Shown here: in pieces, positions 47,080-55,686 of the stretch | How the letters are laid out: each line of letters starts with the position of its first letter | Position numbering within the stretch: position 1 is the first letter of the stretch | Source of the DNA: Streptomyces sp. NBC_00464 | GTDB lineage: Bacteria; Actinomycetota; Actinomycetes; Streptomycetales; Streptomycetaceae | Reading direction: 5' to 3' | Assembly (NCBI RefSeq): GCF_036013915.1 | Contig: NZ_CP107899.1 | Span: 8,274,001 to 8,338,000 of the forward strand | Length of the DNA stretch: 64,000 bases | Translations under genes and position numbers: made by a program | The notes under the pieces: model-generated | Databases searched by the model: none | Told to the model about the DNA's origin: nothing | The model's input: the letters and a program-made list of their open reading frames with translations, nothing else

Positions 47080-47876
47080 CCCTCAGTCGCAAGTTCAGAG
47101 AAGGTGCCCCAGCGCCGCTCGATCTCGCCCTTGACCGCCACCAGGCTCTCGGGCTCCTCCTGCTCGTCCGTGGGGAGACCCTGATGCACGGCTCGCCGCG
47201 CTTCTTGACGATCGTCACCCCGCCCGTCGTGCCCTCCGCAAGGGCCTGCTCGAAGCGGTCCAAAGAGGTCCGGAGCTTGCCTTGCAGGGTGGCGATGAAC
47301 TCCCCGGCGTCCTGCGGCTGGCCAAGCGCGGCGTAGTGCACGTCCCGGTTGCCCTCGAAGTCCGCAGGCAGGTCGTCCTCCGGGTTACGCCACCGGTTCG
47401 CACCCACCACCCAGATCTCCCGGCGCCGCACCGCGTCCCGAAGCGCCACCAGCACGCACAGCTCGTACGGGACGCACTCGATGCGGCCACGCTCGTCCAC
47501 CACCGCCGCCGCCCGCCAGTGCTCGGGCACCACCCCTGCGAGCGGCACACTCTCCGCCAGGTCGAAGAACGCGCCCTCCTTCAGCGGCTGGTCCAGGTAG
47601 TGCTGGAGCAGGTCGATCGCGTCCATCACCGGCCGGTAGGCGGTGTTGTTGCACTTCAGCTCCAGCGCGCCCAGCAGCGGCGAGAGCATCCGGCGCCAGT
47701 GCGCCGAATACGACGACCGCAGCACCGTGCGGACCCGGGCCTGGTAGCGGGCCTCGTTGGCGGCGGCCTCCGCCGCCGGCGCCTTGAGCGTCTTCTCCTC
47801 GCCGACCACCGGGGAGATCACCCGCCGCACCGTGCCGGACGGCTCGGACAAAGCGGCCTCCGCGACCCGCAGCATC
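47080..47876 (-). mobile_element. Tn3-family transposase, internal fragment
   Basis: About 250 codons of the middle of a Tn4556-like transposase: LSEPSGTVRRVISPVVGEE, RVRTVLRSSYSAHWRRMLSP, LKCNNTAYRPVMDAIDLLQH and EIWVVGANRWRNPEDDLPAD. Near 47170 the frame shifts, and the continuation PESLVAVKGEIERRWGTFSE is in the next frame before the match ends. Both ends of the gene are missing; the 5' side stops abruptly at the IS110 fragment. Confidence 0.85.
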
Positions 47877-48048
47877 GTTCGCCTCCCTGGACGACCCGGC
47901 ATCGCGGACCTATTGCGACAAGAAGATCGTCCAGGGGAAGCACCACACGCAAGCCCTGCTCTGCCTCGCCAGGCGGCGGGCGGACGTCCTCTTCGCGATG
48001 CTCCGCGATGGAACCTTCTACGAGTTCCGTCCCGCCGCAGCGACTTGA
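47877..48048 (+). mobile_element. IS110-family transposase, C-terminal fragment
   Basis: The plus strand reads LDDPASRTYCDKKIVQGKHH, TQALLCLARRRADVLFAMLR and DGTFYEFRPAAAT to TGA 48046-48048. This is the C-terminus of an IS110 (RuvC-like DEDD plus serine domain) transposase. It begins exactly where the antisense Tn3 fragment ends. Confidence 0.75.
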
Positions 48049-48114
48049 GACCTTCTTGTCCTGCGGACAGGTGCGTGATCAGCTTCGGAGATGGGGGCCG
48101 AGGATTCCGGGCAC

Positions 48115-48414
48115 ATGAAACTCATCCACCGCTGGCTCGCCGGCGAGGTGGTCAACAACACCGTTGGCATCAAGGTGACCGGCGGCCCATTCAACGGACA
48201 AACCAAGATCGTCCAGCTCGGCCAGGACGGGCTTCCACCCGCACGCCTTCGTGCTCGCGGCGGCCGGCGACAGATACCTGGAAACCCTGCTGCCTGGCAC
48301 ATCTACGAAGCCGTCCCGGCCCCCGATACTGCCGCCGGCTGGACCTACAGATACGCCGGAGCCGACACGACTGACGCTTCCACCGAGGGCCCCTCAGGCA
48401 CCCACACGGCTTGA
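48115..48414 (+). CDS. Small protein of unknown function
   Basis: Ninety-nine codons from the ATG at 48115 (GAGGA about 12 bases upstream); an in-frame ATG at 48091 has no spacing for a ribosome site. The N-terminus KLIHRWLAGEVVNNTVGIKV and the segment WHIYEAVPAPDTAAGWTYRY look like real protein. The stretch between them (LRARGGRRQIPG) could contain a compensated frameshift. No family is recognised. Confidence 0.45.
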   Translation: MKLIHRWLAGEVVNNTVGIKVTGGPFNGQTKIVQLGQDGLPPARLRARGGRRQIPGNPAAWHIYEAVPAPDTAAGWTYRYAGADTTDASTEGPSGTHTA

Positions 48415-48559
48415 CCGAAGAGATAGGGGCCCGCCACCACGACTTATCCAGGGCCCACCTGGACTCCCCAAGCATCAGGCTGCTTCCCACCCGATGGCAT
48501 GGTCACGTTTTCTTCACTTAGCCATCACTGCACGATCGCCTCAGTAGGCTCCGGGCGCT

Positions 48560-48830
48560 CCGTTCGCACATCGTCTACCGCCAGAACCGCAACTTCATCT
48601 GGAACAACGACAAGGACACCCCGCCTGGGAGATCACGGTCAGTCTGCGGAAAGCGGTGCTCACTGCCCGCATCTGGCTTCTCTCTCGGCCACCCGAATTG
48701 GAAGCCGTACTGCGACGCGGAGTTCAGCATCAGCCGCGCGCAGGCGTACCGGATCCTGGACTCTGCCCGCTCCCTTTCGGCGGTCCACGAAGCGGTCACC
48801 GCCAGCACGATCTATGTGACTTGGGGGGGG
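48560..48830 (+). pseudogene. Fragments of an integrative-element-type DNA-binding protein
   Basis: Two out-of-frame pieces survive: IVYRQNRNFIWNNDKDTP near 48575, and NWKPYCDAEFSISRAQAYRI, LDSARSLSAVHEAVTAS near 48700-48805. The second resembles the helix-turn-helix part of proteins common in actinobacterial plasmids and integrative elements. No start or end is preserved. Confidence 0.45.
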
Positions 48831-48912
48831 GCTCAGCCCCAAGGTTTCTCCGGCGGAGCACTCCCATAGACGAGACGTGACGGGCGTCATGGCCACGTGC
48901 CGGAGTGGCCGC

Positions 48913-49251
48913 TCAGAGCTGGCCATCCAGGAACTTCCGTACCTCGGCGATGGTCATAGGCCCCGTGCCGTGCGCTACCGCCTCTCCCTCCTTCAGTAGG
49001 ACGTAGGACGGGGCTCCGGTAATCCCGTATCGCTCGGTTGCGGCCGGACAACGCGTGATGTCGGTGCGGACGACCGTCAGGCGGCCCGTGTAGTCGTCAG
49101 CGATGCCACCCACGACGAGGTCCATCACCCGGCAGGGCTCGATTGCCGTGGGCCATGTCCCGGTGAAGTACGCGAGGACCGGAACCCCGCTCACCCCGAG
49201 GATGAAGTTGAACTCCGCGTCCTCACGGGGCCGGTGAACCCGCTTCGCCAT
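48913..49251 (-). CDS. Thioredoxin-fold protein lacking the CXXC motif
   Basis: A 112-residue protein from the ATG at 49251 with AGGAG seven bases upstream. The fold is thioredoxin (VPVLAYFTGTWPTAIEPCRV, VVRTDITRCPAATERYGITG, and the cis-proline loop GAPSYVLLKEG). Where the active site should read WCGPC there is WPTAIEPC, so only the second cysteine remains and the loop is longer. A dithiol reductase activity is therefore unlikely; a monothiol or structural role is possible. The other cysteine (TRCPA) is in the wrong place for the redox pair. Confidence 0.75.
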   Translation of the reverse strand: MAKRVHRPREDAEFNFILGVSGVPVLAYFTGTWPTAIEPCRVMDLVVGGIADDYTGRLTVVRTDITRCPAATERYGITGAPSYVLLKEGEAVAHGTGPMTIAEVRKFLDGQL

Positions 49252-49329
49252 GAAAACTCCTGACCTCATGTTCCGTCATTCATCCCCATCATCCCTCGCA
49301 CCGGCGGGGGGGACGAACTGGAAGATCCG

Positions 49330-49430
49330 GCACGTGCGGCGGCTGACCAGGCGCTCGGCCGGTCCCGCGGCGGGCTGACAACCAAGGTTCACCTGGCGTG
49401 CGACGGCCGGGCACCCCTCACGCCTCAGGA
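49330..49430 (+). mobile_element. IS5-family transposase fragment
   Basis: ADQALGRSRGGLTTKVHLAC followed by DGRAPLTP is the conserved segment after the first catalytic Asp of an IS5-type transposase, here about 33 codons without start or end. Confidence 0.6.
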
Positions 49431-49515
49431 TCGGCGGCTGTCCGGTCGTCCCACGTCACTCCACGGGGCCCTGCAGTCGGCACATTATGTGTGCATATGG
49501 ATCCGCAACTGGCAC

Positions 49516-50754
49516 TCAGGCAGTGGGGGCGTGGTCCGGGAAGGGAACGGCGTACTGCGGGTCGCGCTTCGCGGTGATGCGGGCGTGGCGCAGGAGCTCA
49601 CGGATGATGCCCGCGTTGCCCATGGCCCAGCCGGTGGCGGGGGCGAGGTCGCTGGGCGTCTCCCGGTGTTCGAAATTGGACCAACAGATGCCATTGGTGT
49701 CGGTCGTCGCGCGGGCCGAGAGGTCGGCGACGAGGATGTCCGCGAAGTCACGGCCGTCGCCGCGTTCAACCTGACGGTCGCAGGCGAAGGCGAGGGCGCC
49801 GGCGGTGCCACAGCAGCGGCCGTTGTTGTCCCAGAAGCCGGGGCGGATCCGTCGTGGGATGCCGGAGTTGACGACTGTGTGCCAGCAGCGGTCGGCGAGG
49901 GCGGGCCAGGAGGGATCGTCGGGCAGGACGTGGGTCAGAAGGCGGAACGCCTGGGCGTCGCCGGCTGAGCCATGGCACCAGCCGTAGCTATGGCGTTCGA
50001 TCTTTTCGTGCTGCTGTTGCGGGTCGGAGTGCGCGACGAGGAAGCCGTCCGGGCCGGCTTCGTTGCGCGAGACTACGTCGGCGGCTCCGGCCACTGCGAG
50101 GTCGATGAGGTCGGGGCGGTCGGCGGCCCGGCCGACGGCAGCGAGCGCGTAGACGATGCCGAGGGTGCCGTGCGACATGTGGTGCAGGCGGGGGACCGCG
50201 CCGACCCGGGTCTCCCACTGAACGCCGGCCATGGTGGGCTCGGCAGCGCCCGCGTAGCGGTCGACGGCCAGCTGGGCGAGGTCGAGATCGCCGCACTCCA
50301 GCGCGGCAAGCGCTATGCCGGCGTTGCCGACGATCAGTTCGAAGCGACTGTTCCACCCTGCGCCGTCGTAGCGGGACCGTAGGACGTCCAGAGCACGGTC
50401 GGCAGACGCCCCTGCCGCGGCGTCACCGAGCACACGGTGCACGCCCCGCAGGGCGACAGCCATACCGGCCACTCCCGTGTAGAGGCCGTTGTCCTCCCAG
50501 TCCTCGACCGCGTCAGCGACGCTTCGGGCACCGCGCAAGGCCACGTCCGCGTACCGGTCGTCGGCGAAATATCGCCATGCATCGAGGAGGGCTGGCAGCA
50601 CCCCCGAACTTCCGCTGTACAGCTCCGGCGTGACCTGGTCGTCGGCGAGAGTGTTTGGCCAGACCACACCGTCGTCTGTGTCCCGTGCAGCCTTCATCAG
50701 CCACTCAAGGGCCCCAACGGCGAGCGACTCCGCATCCGGTGCACTAGCAATCAT
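49516..50754 (-). CDS. LanC-like (lanthionine synthetase C family) protein
   Basis: A 412-residue alpha/alpha-barrel protein. The zinc site of the LanC family is present: HSYGWCHGSAGDAQAFRLL (Cys and His) and NNGRCCGTAGALAFACD (second Cys). LYSGSSGVLPALLDAW and DNGLYTGVAGMAVAL are the barrel's glycine turns. LanC enzymes add cysteine thiols to dehydroamino acids in lantibiotic precursors. No LanB, LanM, precursor peptide or transporter is found around it, so it is either the survivor of a lost cluster or a stand-alone LanC-like protein, as occurs with thiol-conjugating homologues. The fold is certain, the role is not. Confidence 0.85.
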   Translation of the reverse strand: MIASAPDAESLAVGALEWLMKAARDTDDGVVWPNTLADDQVTPELYSGSSGVLPALLDAWRYFADDRYADVALRGARSVADAVEDWEDNGLYTGVAGMAVALRGVHRVLGDAAAGASADRALDVLRSRYDGAGWNSRFELIVGNAGIALAALECGDLDLAQLAVDRYAGAAEPTMAGVQWETRVGAVPRLHHMSHGTLGIVYALAAVGRAADRPDLIDLAVAGAADVVSRNEAGPDGFLVAHSDPQQQHEKIERHSYGWCHGSAGDAQAFRLLTHVLPDDPSWPALADRCWHTVVNSGIPRRIRPGFWDNNGRCCGTAGALAFACDRQVERGDGRDFADILVADLSARATTDTNGICWSNFEHRETPSDLAPATGWAMGNAGIIRELLRHARITAKRDPQYAVPFPDHAPTA

Positions 50755-51045
50755 CGGCCTAGCGTTCCACGAAGTGTGGCCACACCACCACCTACATCAA
50801 GCGGTCTCCGGTTCAGAAACAGGTACTGAAAGAGCGTTTTGTCCCTACAGGGGTGCTTCATTGCCGTTTAGTTAACGGACCGCTTCGGGTCGGCTGGGGC
50901 AGTAGACGTGTTTGTGACAGGTGAGGCGGATGACGGCTTTCGAGGGCCCGTTTCGGTCCCTTCGCTCCTGTCTGATCCCAACGCGCCCCCGTTCGCACCG
51001 GTTTGCGCCCTGTGGCAGGGCGGCGGCCATCGGTACTACAGAAAC

Positions 51046-51888
51046 ATGCCTCGTAAGCAGCGGCCCTATCCGAGTGACCTGTCCGATGCCCGTTGGCAAC
51101 TGCTGGAACCAACTCTGACAGCCTGGCGGGCCGAGCGAAGAGGAAAGGGACTGGACATCGGCCGACCGCCCGAACACGATCTGCGCCGGATCATGGACGC
51201 CATCCTCTACGTCGACCGGACCGGGATCCCCTGGCGGTACCTGCCGCACGACTTCGCCCCATGGGAGACGGTTTACGGGTACTTCGCCGCCTGGCAGAAG
51301 GACGAGGTCTTCGACCAGCTCAACGGTCTCCTGCGGCGACTGGTCCGGGAGGCCGAAGGCCGTGACGCCGATCCGAGCGCCTGCGTCCTGGACGCCCAAA
51401 GCATCAAGACCTCGGCCAATGTGCCCGCGGCCGACCAGGGCATCGACGCGGGCAAGAAGATCGCGGGCCGCAAACGGCACATCGGCGTCGACACGCTCGG
51501 CCTCCTCCTGGCCGTGCTGGTCACAGCCGCCAACGTTTCCGACAACGTCGGCGGCATTCAGGTTCTCTCGAGCATCGCCGCAGACCATCCGCGTGTCACG
51601 AAGGCGTGGGCCGACACGGGCTACCGCACCAAGGTCATCGACCACGGCGCCCGCCTCGGCATCGACGTCGAAATCACCCGCCGCGACCCCGCTCACAAGG
51701 GCTTCAAGGTGATTCCGCGACGCTGGGTCGTCGAGCGGACCTTCGGATGGCTCATGCACCACCGCCGCCTCGCCCGCGACTACGAAACCCACCCCCATCG
51801 CTCCGAAGCGATGATCCACCTCGCGATGATCGACCTGATGAGCCGCAGGCTCACCCGAGAGTCGACTCCGAACTGGAAGGACTCATAG
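51046..51888 (+). mobile_element. IS5-family transposase, intact
   Basis: A 280-residue DDE transposase from the ATG at 51046. RPYPSDLSDARWQLLEPTL is the N-terminal DUF4096-type domain. CVLDAQSIKTSANVPAADQG carries the first Asp, KAWADTGYRTKVIDHGARLG the second, and RWVVERTFGWLMHHRRLARD the catalytic Glu in the Y(2)R(3)E(6)R-like motif. No frameshift is seen, so it may be active. It separates the LanC-like gene from the Cys-containing gene at 51883; the latter's stop overlaps its 3' end. I could not define the terminal repeats. Confidence 0.88.
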
Positions 51889-52281
51889 CCGCCGGGCCAC
51901 GGTGACCCGCGCATCCTCACTCCTCATCGACCGCGGCCAGCGGCTATCGATGAGACTCGCCGCTTCCCGACAGGCGCCGCACGCATCTCCCCGTTCCGGC
52001 AGCCACGAGTAGTCGGACGGTGACATGCCGGCTTCCTGAATGCCGCACAGCGTCTTGTCGAAGATGCCGAACGCGTGGGAGACACCAGAGGCAAGGCCAT
52101 CCGCGACAGCCTTCTCCCAGCGCATCCCCAGGGGCAGATACGGCGGGCGCGAAATCTCGAACCACTCGCCGCCCACATGGGTGGCCGCATGGCACCAGGA
52201 ACAGGACCAGATCTCCTCTTCCCAGGCCGTCGGTGGTACCGGCCACCGCCACATCGACCGCCCGCACACATCACACTCCAC
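51883..52281 (-). CDS. Zinc-ribbon-like protein of unknown function
   Basis: About 132 residues from the GTG at 52281 (GAGGA eight bases upstream); the frame is open to 52305. Two CxxC pairs, CDVCGRSMW and CSWCHAATHV, suggest a zinc ribbon at the N-terminus, and CGACREAASLIDSR comes near the end. The last residues (DARVTVARRL) extend into the border of the IS5 element and its stop overlaps that transposase gene by six bases, so the original C-terminus may have been altered. No family is recognised. Confidence 0.55.
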   Translation of the reverse strand: MECDVCGRSMWRWPVPPTAWEEEIWSCSWCHAATHVGGEWFEISRPPYLPLGMRWEKAVADGLASGVSHAFGIFDKTLCGIQEAGMSPSDYSWLPERGDACGACREAASLIDSRWPRSMRSEDARVTVARRL

Positions 52282-52370
52282 AGGCGGATCCTCACACGCC
52301 GGCACGGGCCGACCAAAGCGGCCAACATCGCGCCAGTTATCAAACGCCCTGGCCAGGACAAAACGCTCTT

Positions 52371-53968
52371 TGAGCTTGTTCTTTATCTACCAGGACCTGC
52401 CAGGTCTGCCGATGGCCTTGAGGGTCTCGGGGCGTTTGACGGTCTTGCCGACGTCGTAGCGGGGTGCCCGGTGTTTGTTCTTGGCGCCGGGTGGCCGTCC
52501 GGGGCCGGTGCCTCGGGGTTTGGGAACACGTGTCGGGCAGGCGAGGTGAGCGCGGATGTTCCTGAACCCCCGGCGGACCCGGGCCGGGGTGAGCCGGTCG
52601 GGGGCGGTGGGTTTCTCCCACGGTCGGCGGAGGTCTTCGGCGAGCGGCCGGGCGATCCGGATCTGGGTGTGGGCGACGATCAGGATCCAGGTCCAGCGGT
52701 CCGCCGCCTCGGGAGTGCGGAATTTCGGGGTCGTCCAGCCAAGAGTCTGCTTCGCGAACCTGAACGTGTGCTCAAGGTCGAATCTGCGCAGGTAGACCTG
52801 CCAGCAACGGTCGACGTCGTCCGGGGCGGTGCCGGTCTTCGAGGACCACAACCACACCGGTGGCGCGTCCCGGTCCTTCGATAGGTGCTCGATCTTCAGC
52901 TTGATAAACGTGCCTTCAATCAGGGGGAGTTCGCCATCGTGGTCGAGCCAGGCCGCGCGGTGGGTGAGCCGGGGGTGGACTCGGTCCCATGCTTGAGTTT
53001 CGGCCTTGCCGTAGTTGGTGGTGTCGGTGGCGGTGGTGATCGCGGGTTCGGGCCAGGTCTCGGGGTTGGTGAAGCGGAATTCCGGGCCGTGCTTGGGCGG
53101 CCGGCCGTTGACTCCCTGCATGCGCGGTGGCTTCGGCATCCGCATCACGCGGTCGGAGCGGACCCTGCCGACGAGTTCGACGGGGAGGTCGCGCAGGACC
53201 CAGGCCAGGCGGGTGACGTCGTAGGCGGCATCACTGATGATCACGATATCCGGGTCCCCGGTCTGCCACTGGCCCGCGGTGATGAGCCGCTCGACGACAC
53301 CCCGGAGCTGGGCGGCGGTGACCGCGGTCGCGTCGTCCGCCGGGCCGAGCCGGACCGCGTCCAGGATGGCGGTCCATGACGTGGCGCCCGGCTCCAGCAC
53401 GGCGACGAAGGAGTAGGGCCAGCCCGGAATGAACTGCGACGCCGTCTTCGCCCGGCCGTAGACGTGGCAGAACAGCCGATCGGCCGAGCACGGCGCGTCC
53501 GAACGCAGCCACGGCGACACATCGACCGCCAGGACCAGGCGCCCGCCGCCGAATCGCGGCAGCGACAGCCCGGCCAGCACCGTTCGCAGCCGATCGACGT
53601 CGATCCGGCCGTGGTTCAGGCCGCCGTACATCGCGCCGTGCCCACGACATGCTCGGGCAACAGCGTCAAGTCCACCAGGGACTTCACCGCACCGTCCGCG
53701 CACAGCACTGCGTCCGCCAGCTCGAACAACTCGTCGCGCCGGGCAGTCAGACACTCGTAGAACTCTCCCCGGAAGCGTGACGCTTCCGCGAACGCTTCCC
53801 TCCGGACAGCATCAGGCAGCAGACTCACCCTCACGGCCTTCGTCTTGGTCAGTGCACTTTGGTCGGAGCACATGATCAAACGAAGGCCGCCCCCGCGTCC
53901 GGCGAATCCCCAGGTGAGCGACTCAGTTCGAGACACCGTTCGAGGCCGGAAGAAAATGAACAAGCTCA
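52371..53968 (-). mobile_element. IS701-like insertion sequence
   Basis: A 1.6-kb element bounded by inverted ends TGAGCTTGTTC at 52371 and its complement ending at 53968, with TTT-rich extensions. It carries a single minus-strand transposase gene. I find no target-site duplication. The right terminus provides the stop codon of the neighbouring gene at 53966, and an orphan second copy of this terminus lies at 54567-54645. Confidence 0.75.
52387..53837 (-). pseudogene. IS701-like (NF041680-type) transposase with one frameshift
   Basis: From a GTG near 53837 the first frame reads RVSLLPDAVRREAFAEASRF, FRGEFYECLTARRDELFEL and SLVDLTLLPEHV. One base is missing near 53640, and the expected HGAMYGGLNHGRIDVDRLR continues in the next frame through VLAVDVSPWLRSDAPCSADR, IISDAAYDVTRLAWVL and FDLEHTFRFAKQTLGWTTPK to the end at 52387. 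Repaired, it would be about 480 residues. A single-base loss suggests recent inactivation, though a programmed frameshift cannot be ruled out. Confidence 0.8.
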
Positions 53969-54457
53969 GACCAGAGTCGAGCGAGCCACGAAGTCCTCAC
54001 CACCGTAGAGGGACTCGTACCGGATCTCAACGAGCAGTCTCGTGGAGATGAGCTCCCAGAACCATGCGGATTCCTGCCCGTTTCGCTCTTCGAGATGCAG
54101 CAGGTAGCTCCTCTCGCCCGGGATGAGAGCTGCCCCCGTGACCAACGTCTTCACTTTCGGCAGCAGGGGGAGGTCCTGGGCCATCTGGTAATACGTGGGC
54201 AGATCCCACTGGCCGATGAGGCGGCCGTCGAGAGTGACCGACGTCCGCGTCACGACCGCCGGCCCGATCCCCGCGTTGATCACCTCCAGGCGGGCCACGT
54301 CGTCCCGGTATCCCGCACGAACTGTGCGGATCAGCACCAACGGCCGCACCGACTGCCGGTTGTGTGCCCGGGATGCCCGCGCCTGCCCCCAGCTGATCCA
54401 GAAGGATCCCAGCGCTATGACGGTCGCGCACACGCCTACACCGGTTTCGATATTCAT
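53966..54457 (-). CDS. Single-span membrane protein, C-terminus cut by the IS
   Basis: A 163-residue protein from ATG with GGGAGGG five bases upstream. One N-terminal helix (GVGVCATVIALGSFWISWG) is followed by a beta-rich cytoplasmic domain (RPLVLIRTVRAGYRDDVARL, then NAGIGPAVVTRTSVTLDGRL), a layout common in actinobacterial hypotheticals. The final codon is the TGA that begins the IS terminus, so the natural end has probably been lost. The family is not recognised. Confidence 0.6.
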   Translation of the reverse strand: MNIETGVGVCATVIALGSFWISWGQARASRAHNRQSVRPLVLIRTVRAGYRDDVARLEVINAGIGPAVVTRTSVTLDGRLIGQWDLPTYYQMAQDLPLLPKVKTLVTGAALIPGERSYLLHLEERNGQESAWFWELISTRLLVEIRYESLYGGEDFVARSTLV

Positions 54458-54566
54458 CCAAACCCTCCCGCGACTGGTCCCGCAGAACAGCGAAGACGCG
54501 TCGGACCGTCAGGCGGTTCTACCGTGCTGCAGCCTCCGCCGGACCGTCCTGGACTCCAACCACTTA

Positions 54567-54645
54567 CCCCCCGCGTCCGGCGAATCCCCACGGGGCGACT
54601 CAGTTCGAAACATCGTTCGAGGCCGGAAGAAAAAGAACAAGCTCA
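54567..54645. repeat. Orphan copy of the IS701-like right end
   Basis: About 80 bases nearly identical to the right end of the element at 52371-53968 (53888-53968), in the same orientation, with the same terminal GAACAAGCTCA. No transposase is attached. The two copies are direct repeats 680 bases apart. Confidence 0.75.
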
Positions 54646-54881
54646 GTACCTGTTTCCGAGCTTTCGCGTCGCACCTCGCTGCCCTGGTGCGAGACGGGCT
54701 CTGAGCTGTCAGGCGCATCGCGGGTTGAGGAACATTCGTGTCAGATCGTGCGCCAAGCCGGCCGGCCGTTTCCGGCCGGCCGAAGCGATATCGGGGGTGT
54801 GCTAATTGGCCGGGACGCAGTTGTCCCCCCTTACCCACAAGTGAGTTGCCCTGGGTTTCGTAGCGGCCGGTTTTTTTGGTT

Positions 54882-55215
54882 TCAGGCGGTGTTCGTGATC
54901 GCCTGGGATCGGTGGTGCTGGGCCTCGAATTCTTCGGGTGGGAGGTAGTCGAGGGCGGAGTGCAGGCGTTCGGTGTTGTACCAGCCGACCCATCGGACGA
55001 CGGCACGTTCGACCTGGTCAGCGTCTCGCCAGGGCCCTCGGTGCTCGATCAGCTCGGCTTTGAAGGAGCCGTTGAGGGCCTCGGCCATCGCGTTGTCGTA
55101 GCTGACGGCGACGGAGCCGACCGACGCGGTCGCGCCGGCCTCGATCAGGGTCCGGTTCCCGGCAGACGGGCTCGACCCCGAAGTCGTCGCGGAGGTGGTT
55201 GATCACCGCGTCGGC
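54882..55215 (-). pseudogene. IS3 transposase orfB with internal deletion
   Basis: The first 17 codons (INHLRDDFGVEPVCRE) are joined directly to the last third (LIEAGATASVGSVAVSYDNA, AMAEALNGSFKAELIEHRG, YNTERLHSALDYLPPEEFEA). This removes most of the integrase core with two catalytic residues. The join also shifts frame. The element therefore cannot move by itself. Confidence 0.8.
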
Positions 55216-55544
55216 CTCGTGCGGGGCTGGTCGAGCTCCTTTGCGAAAAACACGCTGGCGGCCTTCAGGATCTCGTTCGCCCGCCGCAACTCAGCTGCTT
55301 CTTTGCGGAGTTGCACGAGTTCGGCCCGCTCGGCGGAGGAGAGCAGGTCGGGTCGGCCGCCGCGGTCGGCCTCGGCCTGGCGGACCCACAGCCGCAAGGC
55401 TTCCTTATGGATCCCGAGATGGATCCCGAGATCCCGAGCCACGTGGGCGACCGGACGGCCCGAGTTCTGTACTTCACGGACGGCTCGCTCACGAAGCTCG
55501 TCGGGATACTTCCTGGGTGCAGGCGTCAGAGCTGCGCTTCCCAT
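55203..55544 (-). CDS. IS3 transposase orfA
   Basis: A 113-residue DNA-binding subunit. YPDELRERAVREVQNSGRPV and AHVARDLGIHLGIHKEALRL make the helix-turn-helix, with GIHLGIHK showing a small in-frame tandem duplication of about nine bases. AELVQLRKEAAELRRANEIL is the leucine zipper, and KAASVFFAKELDQP leads into orfB. It is full length but without a working partner in this copy. Confidence 0.8.
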   Translation of the reverse strand: MGSAALTPAPRKYPDELRERAVREVQNSGRPVAHVARDLGIHLGIHKEALRLWVRQAEADRGGRPDLLSSAERAELVQLRKEAAELRRANEILKAASVFFAKELDQPRTRPTR

Positions 55545-55600
55545 CCGCCGGATCAGTCATGCCCGGCCTCAGGGCCGCTACGAAACCCGGATCAGCTCAC

Positions 55601-55660
55601 TGAGGGGCGCCTCCCGTCCGGTGGTTTCCTACCCCTTTCCCGGACGGGAGGCGCCCCTCA
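55601..55660. terminator. Perfect 20-bp hairpin ending the mannosidase operon
   Basis: TGAGGGGCGCCTCCCGTCCG (55601-55620) and its exact complement at 55641-55660 enclose a 20-base loop. It lies 27 bases after the alpha-mannosidase stop and directly against the IS3 end, and should work in both directions. Confidence 0.8.
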
Positions 55661-55686
55661 CGCCGGGCGCCAGGCGCCTTCGGCCG

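Larger units (their letters stand above)
54842..55599 (-). mobile_element. IS3-family element, internally deleted
   Basis: A 758-bp element with 27-base inverted ends: TGAGTTGCCCTGGGTTTCGT from 54842 and the matching complement ending at 55599, 23 of 27 positions identical, including a perfect GGGTTTCGTAGCGGCC. It contains a nearly complete orfA and an orfB missing its middle. Confidence 0.85.

Noticed and set aside
48913..49251. Ordinary thioredoxin
   Set aside because: The CXXC motif is absent, so the name would imply an activity the sequence does not support.
49516..50754. A lanthipeptide biosynthetic cluster around the LanC-like gene
   Set aside because: No precursor peptide, LanB/LanM, peptidase or ABC exporter gene lies within 10 kb inside the window.
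52371..53968. Target-site duplication for the IS701-like element
   Set aside because: The bases flanking the two termini (TCTT and GACC) do not match, so no duplication can be claimed.
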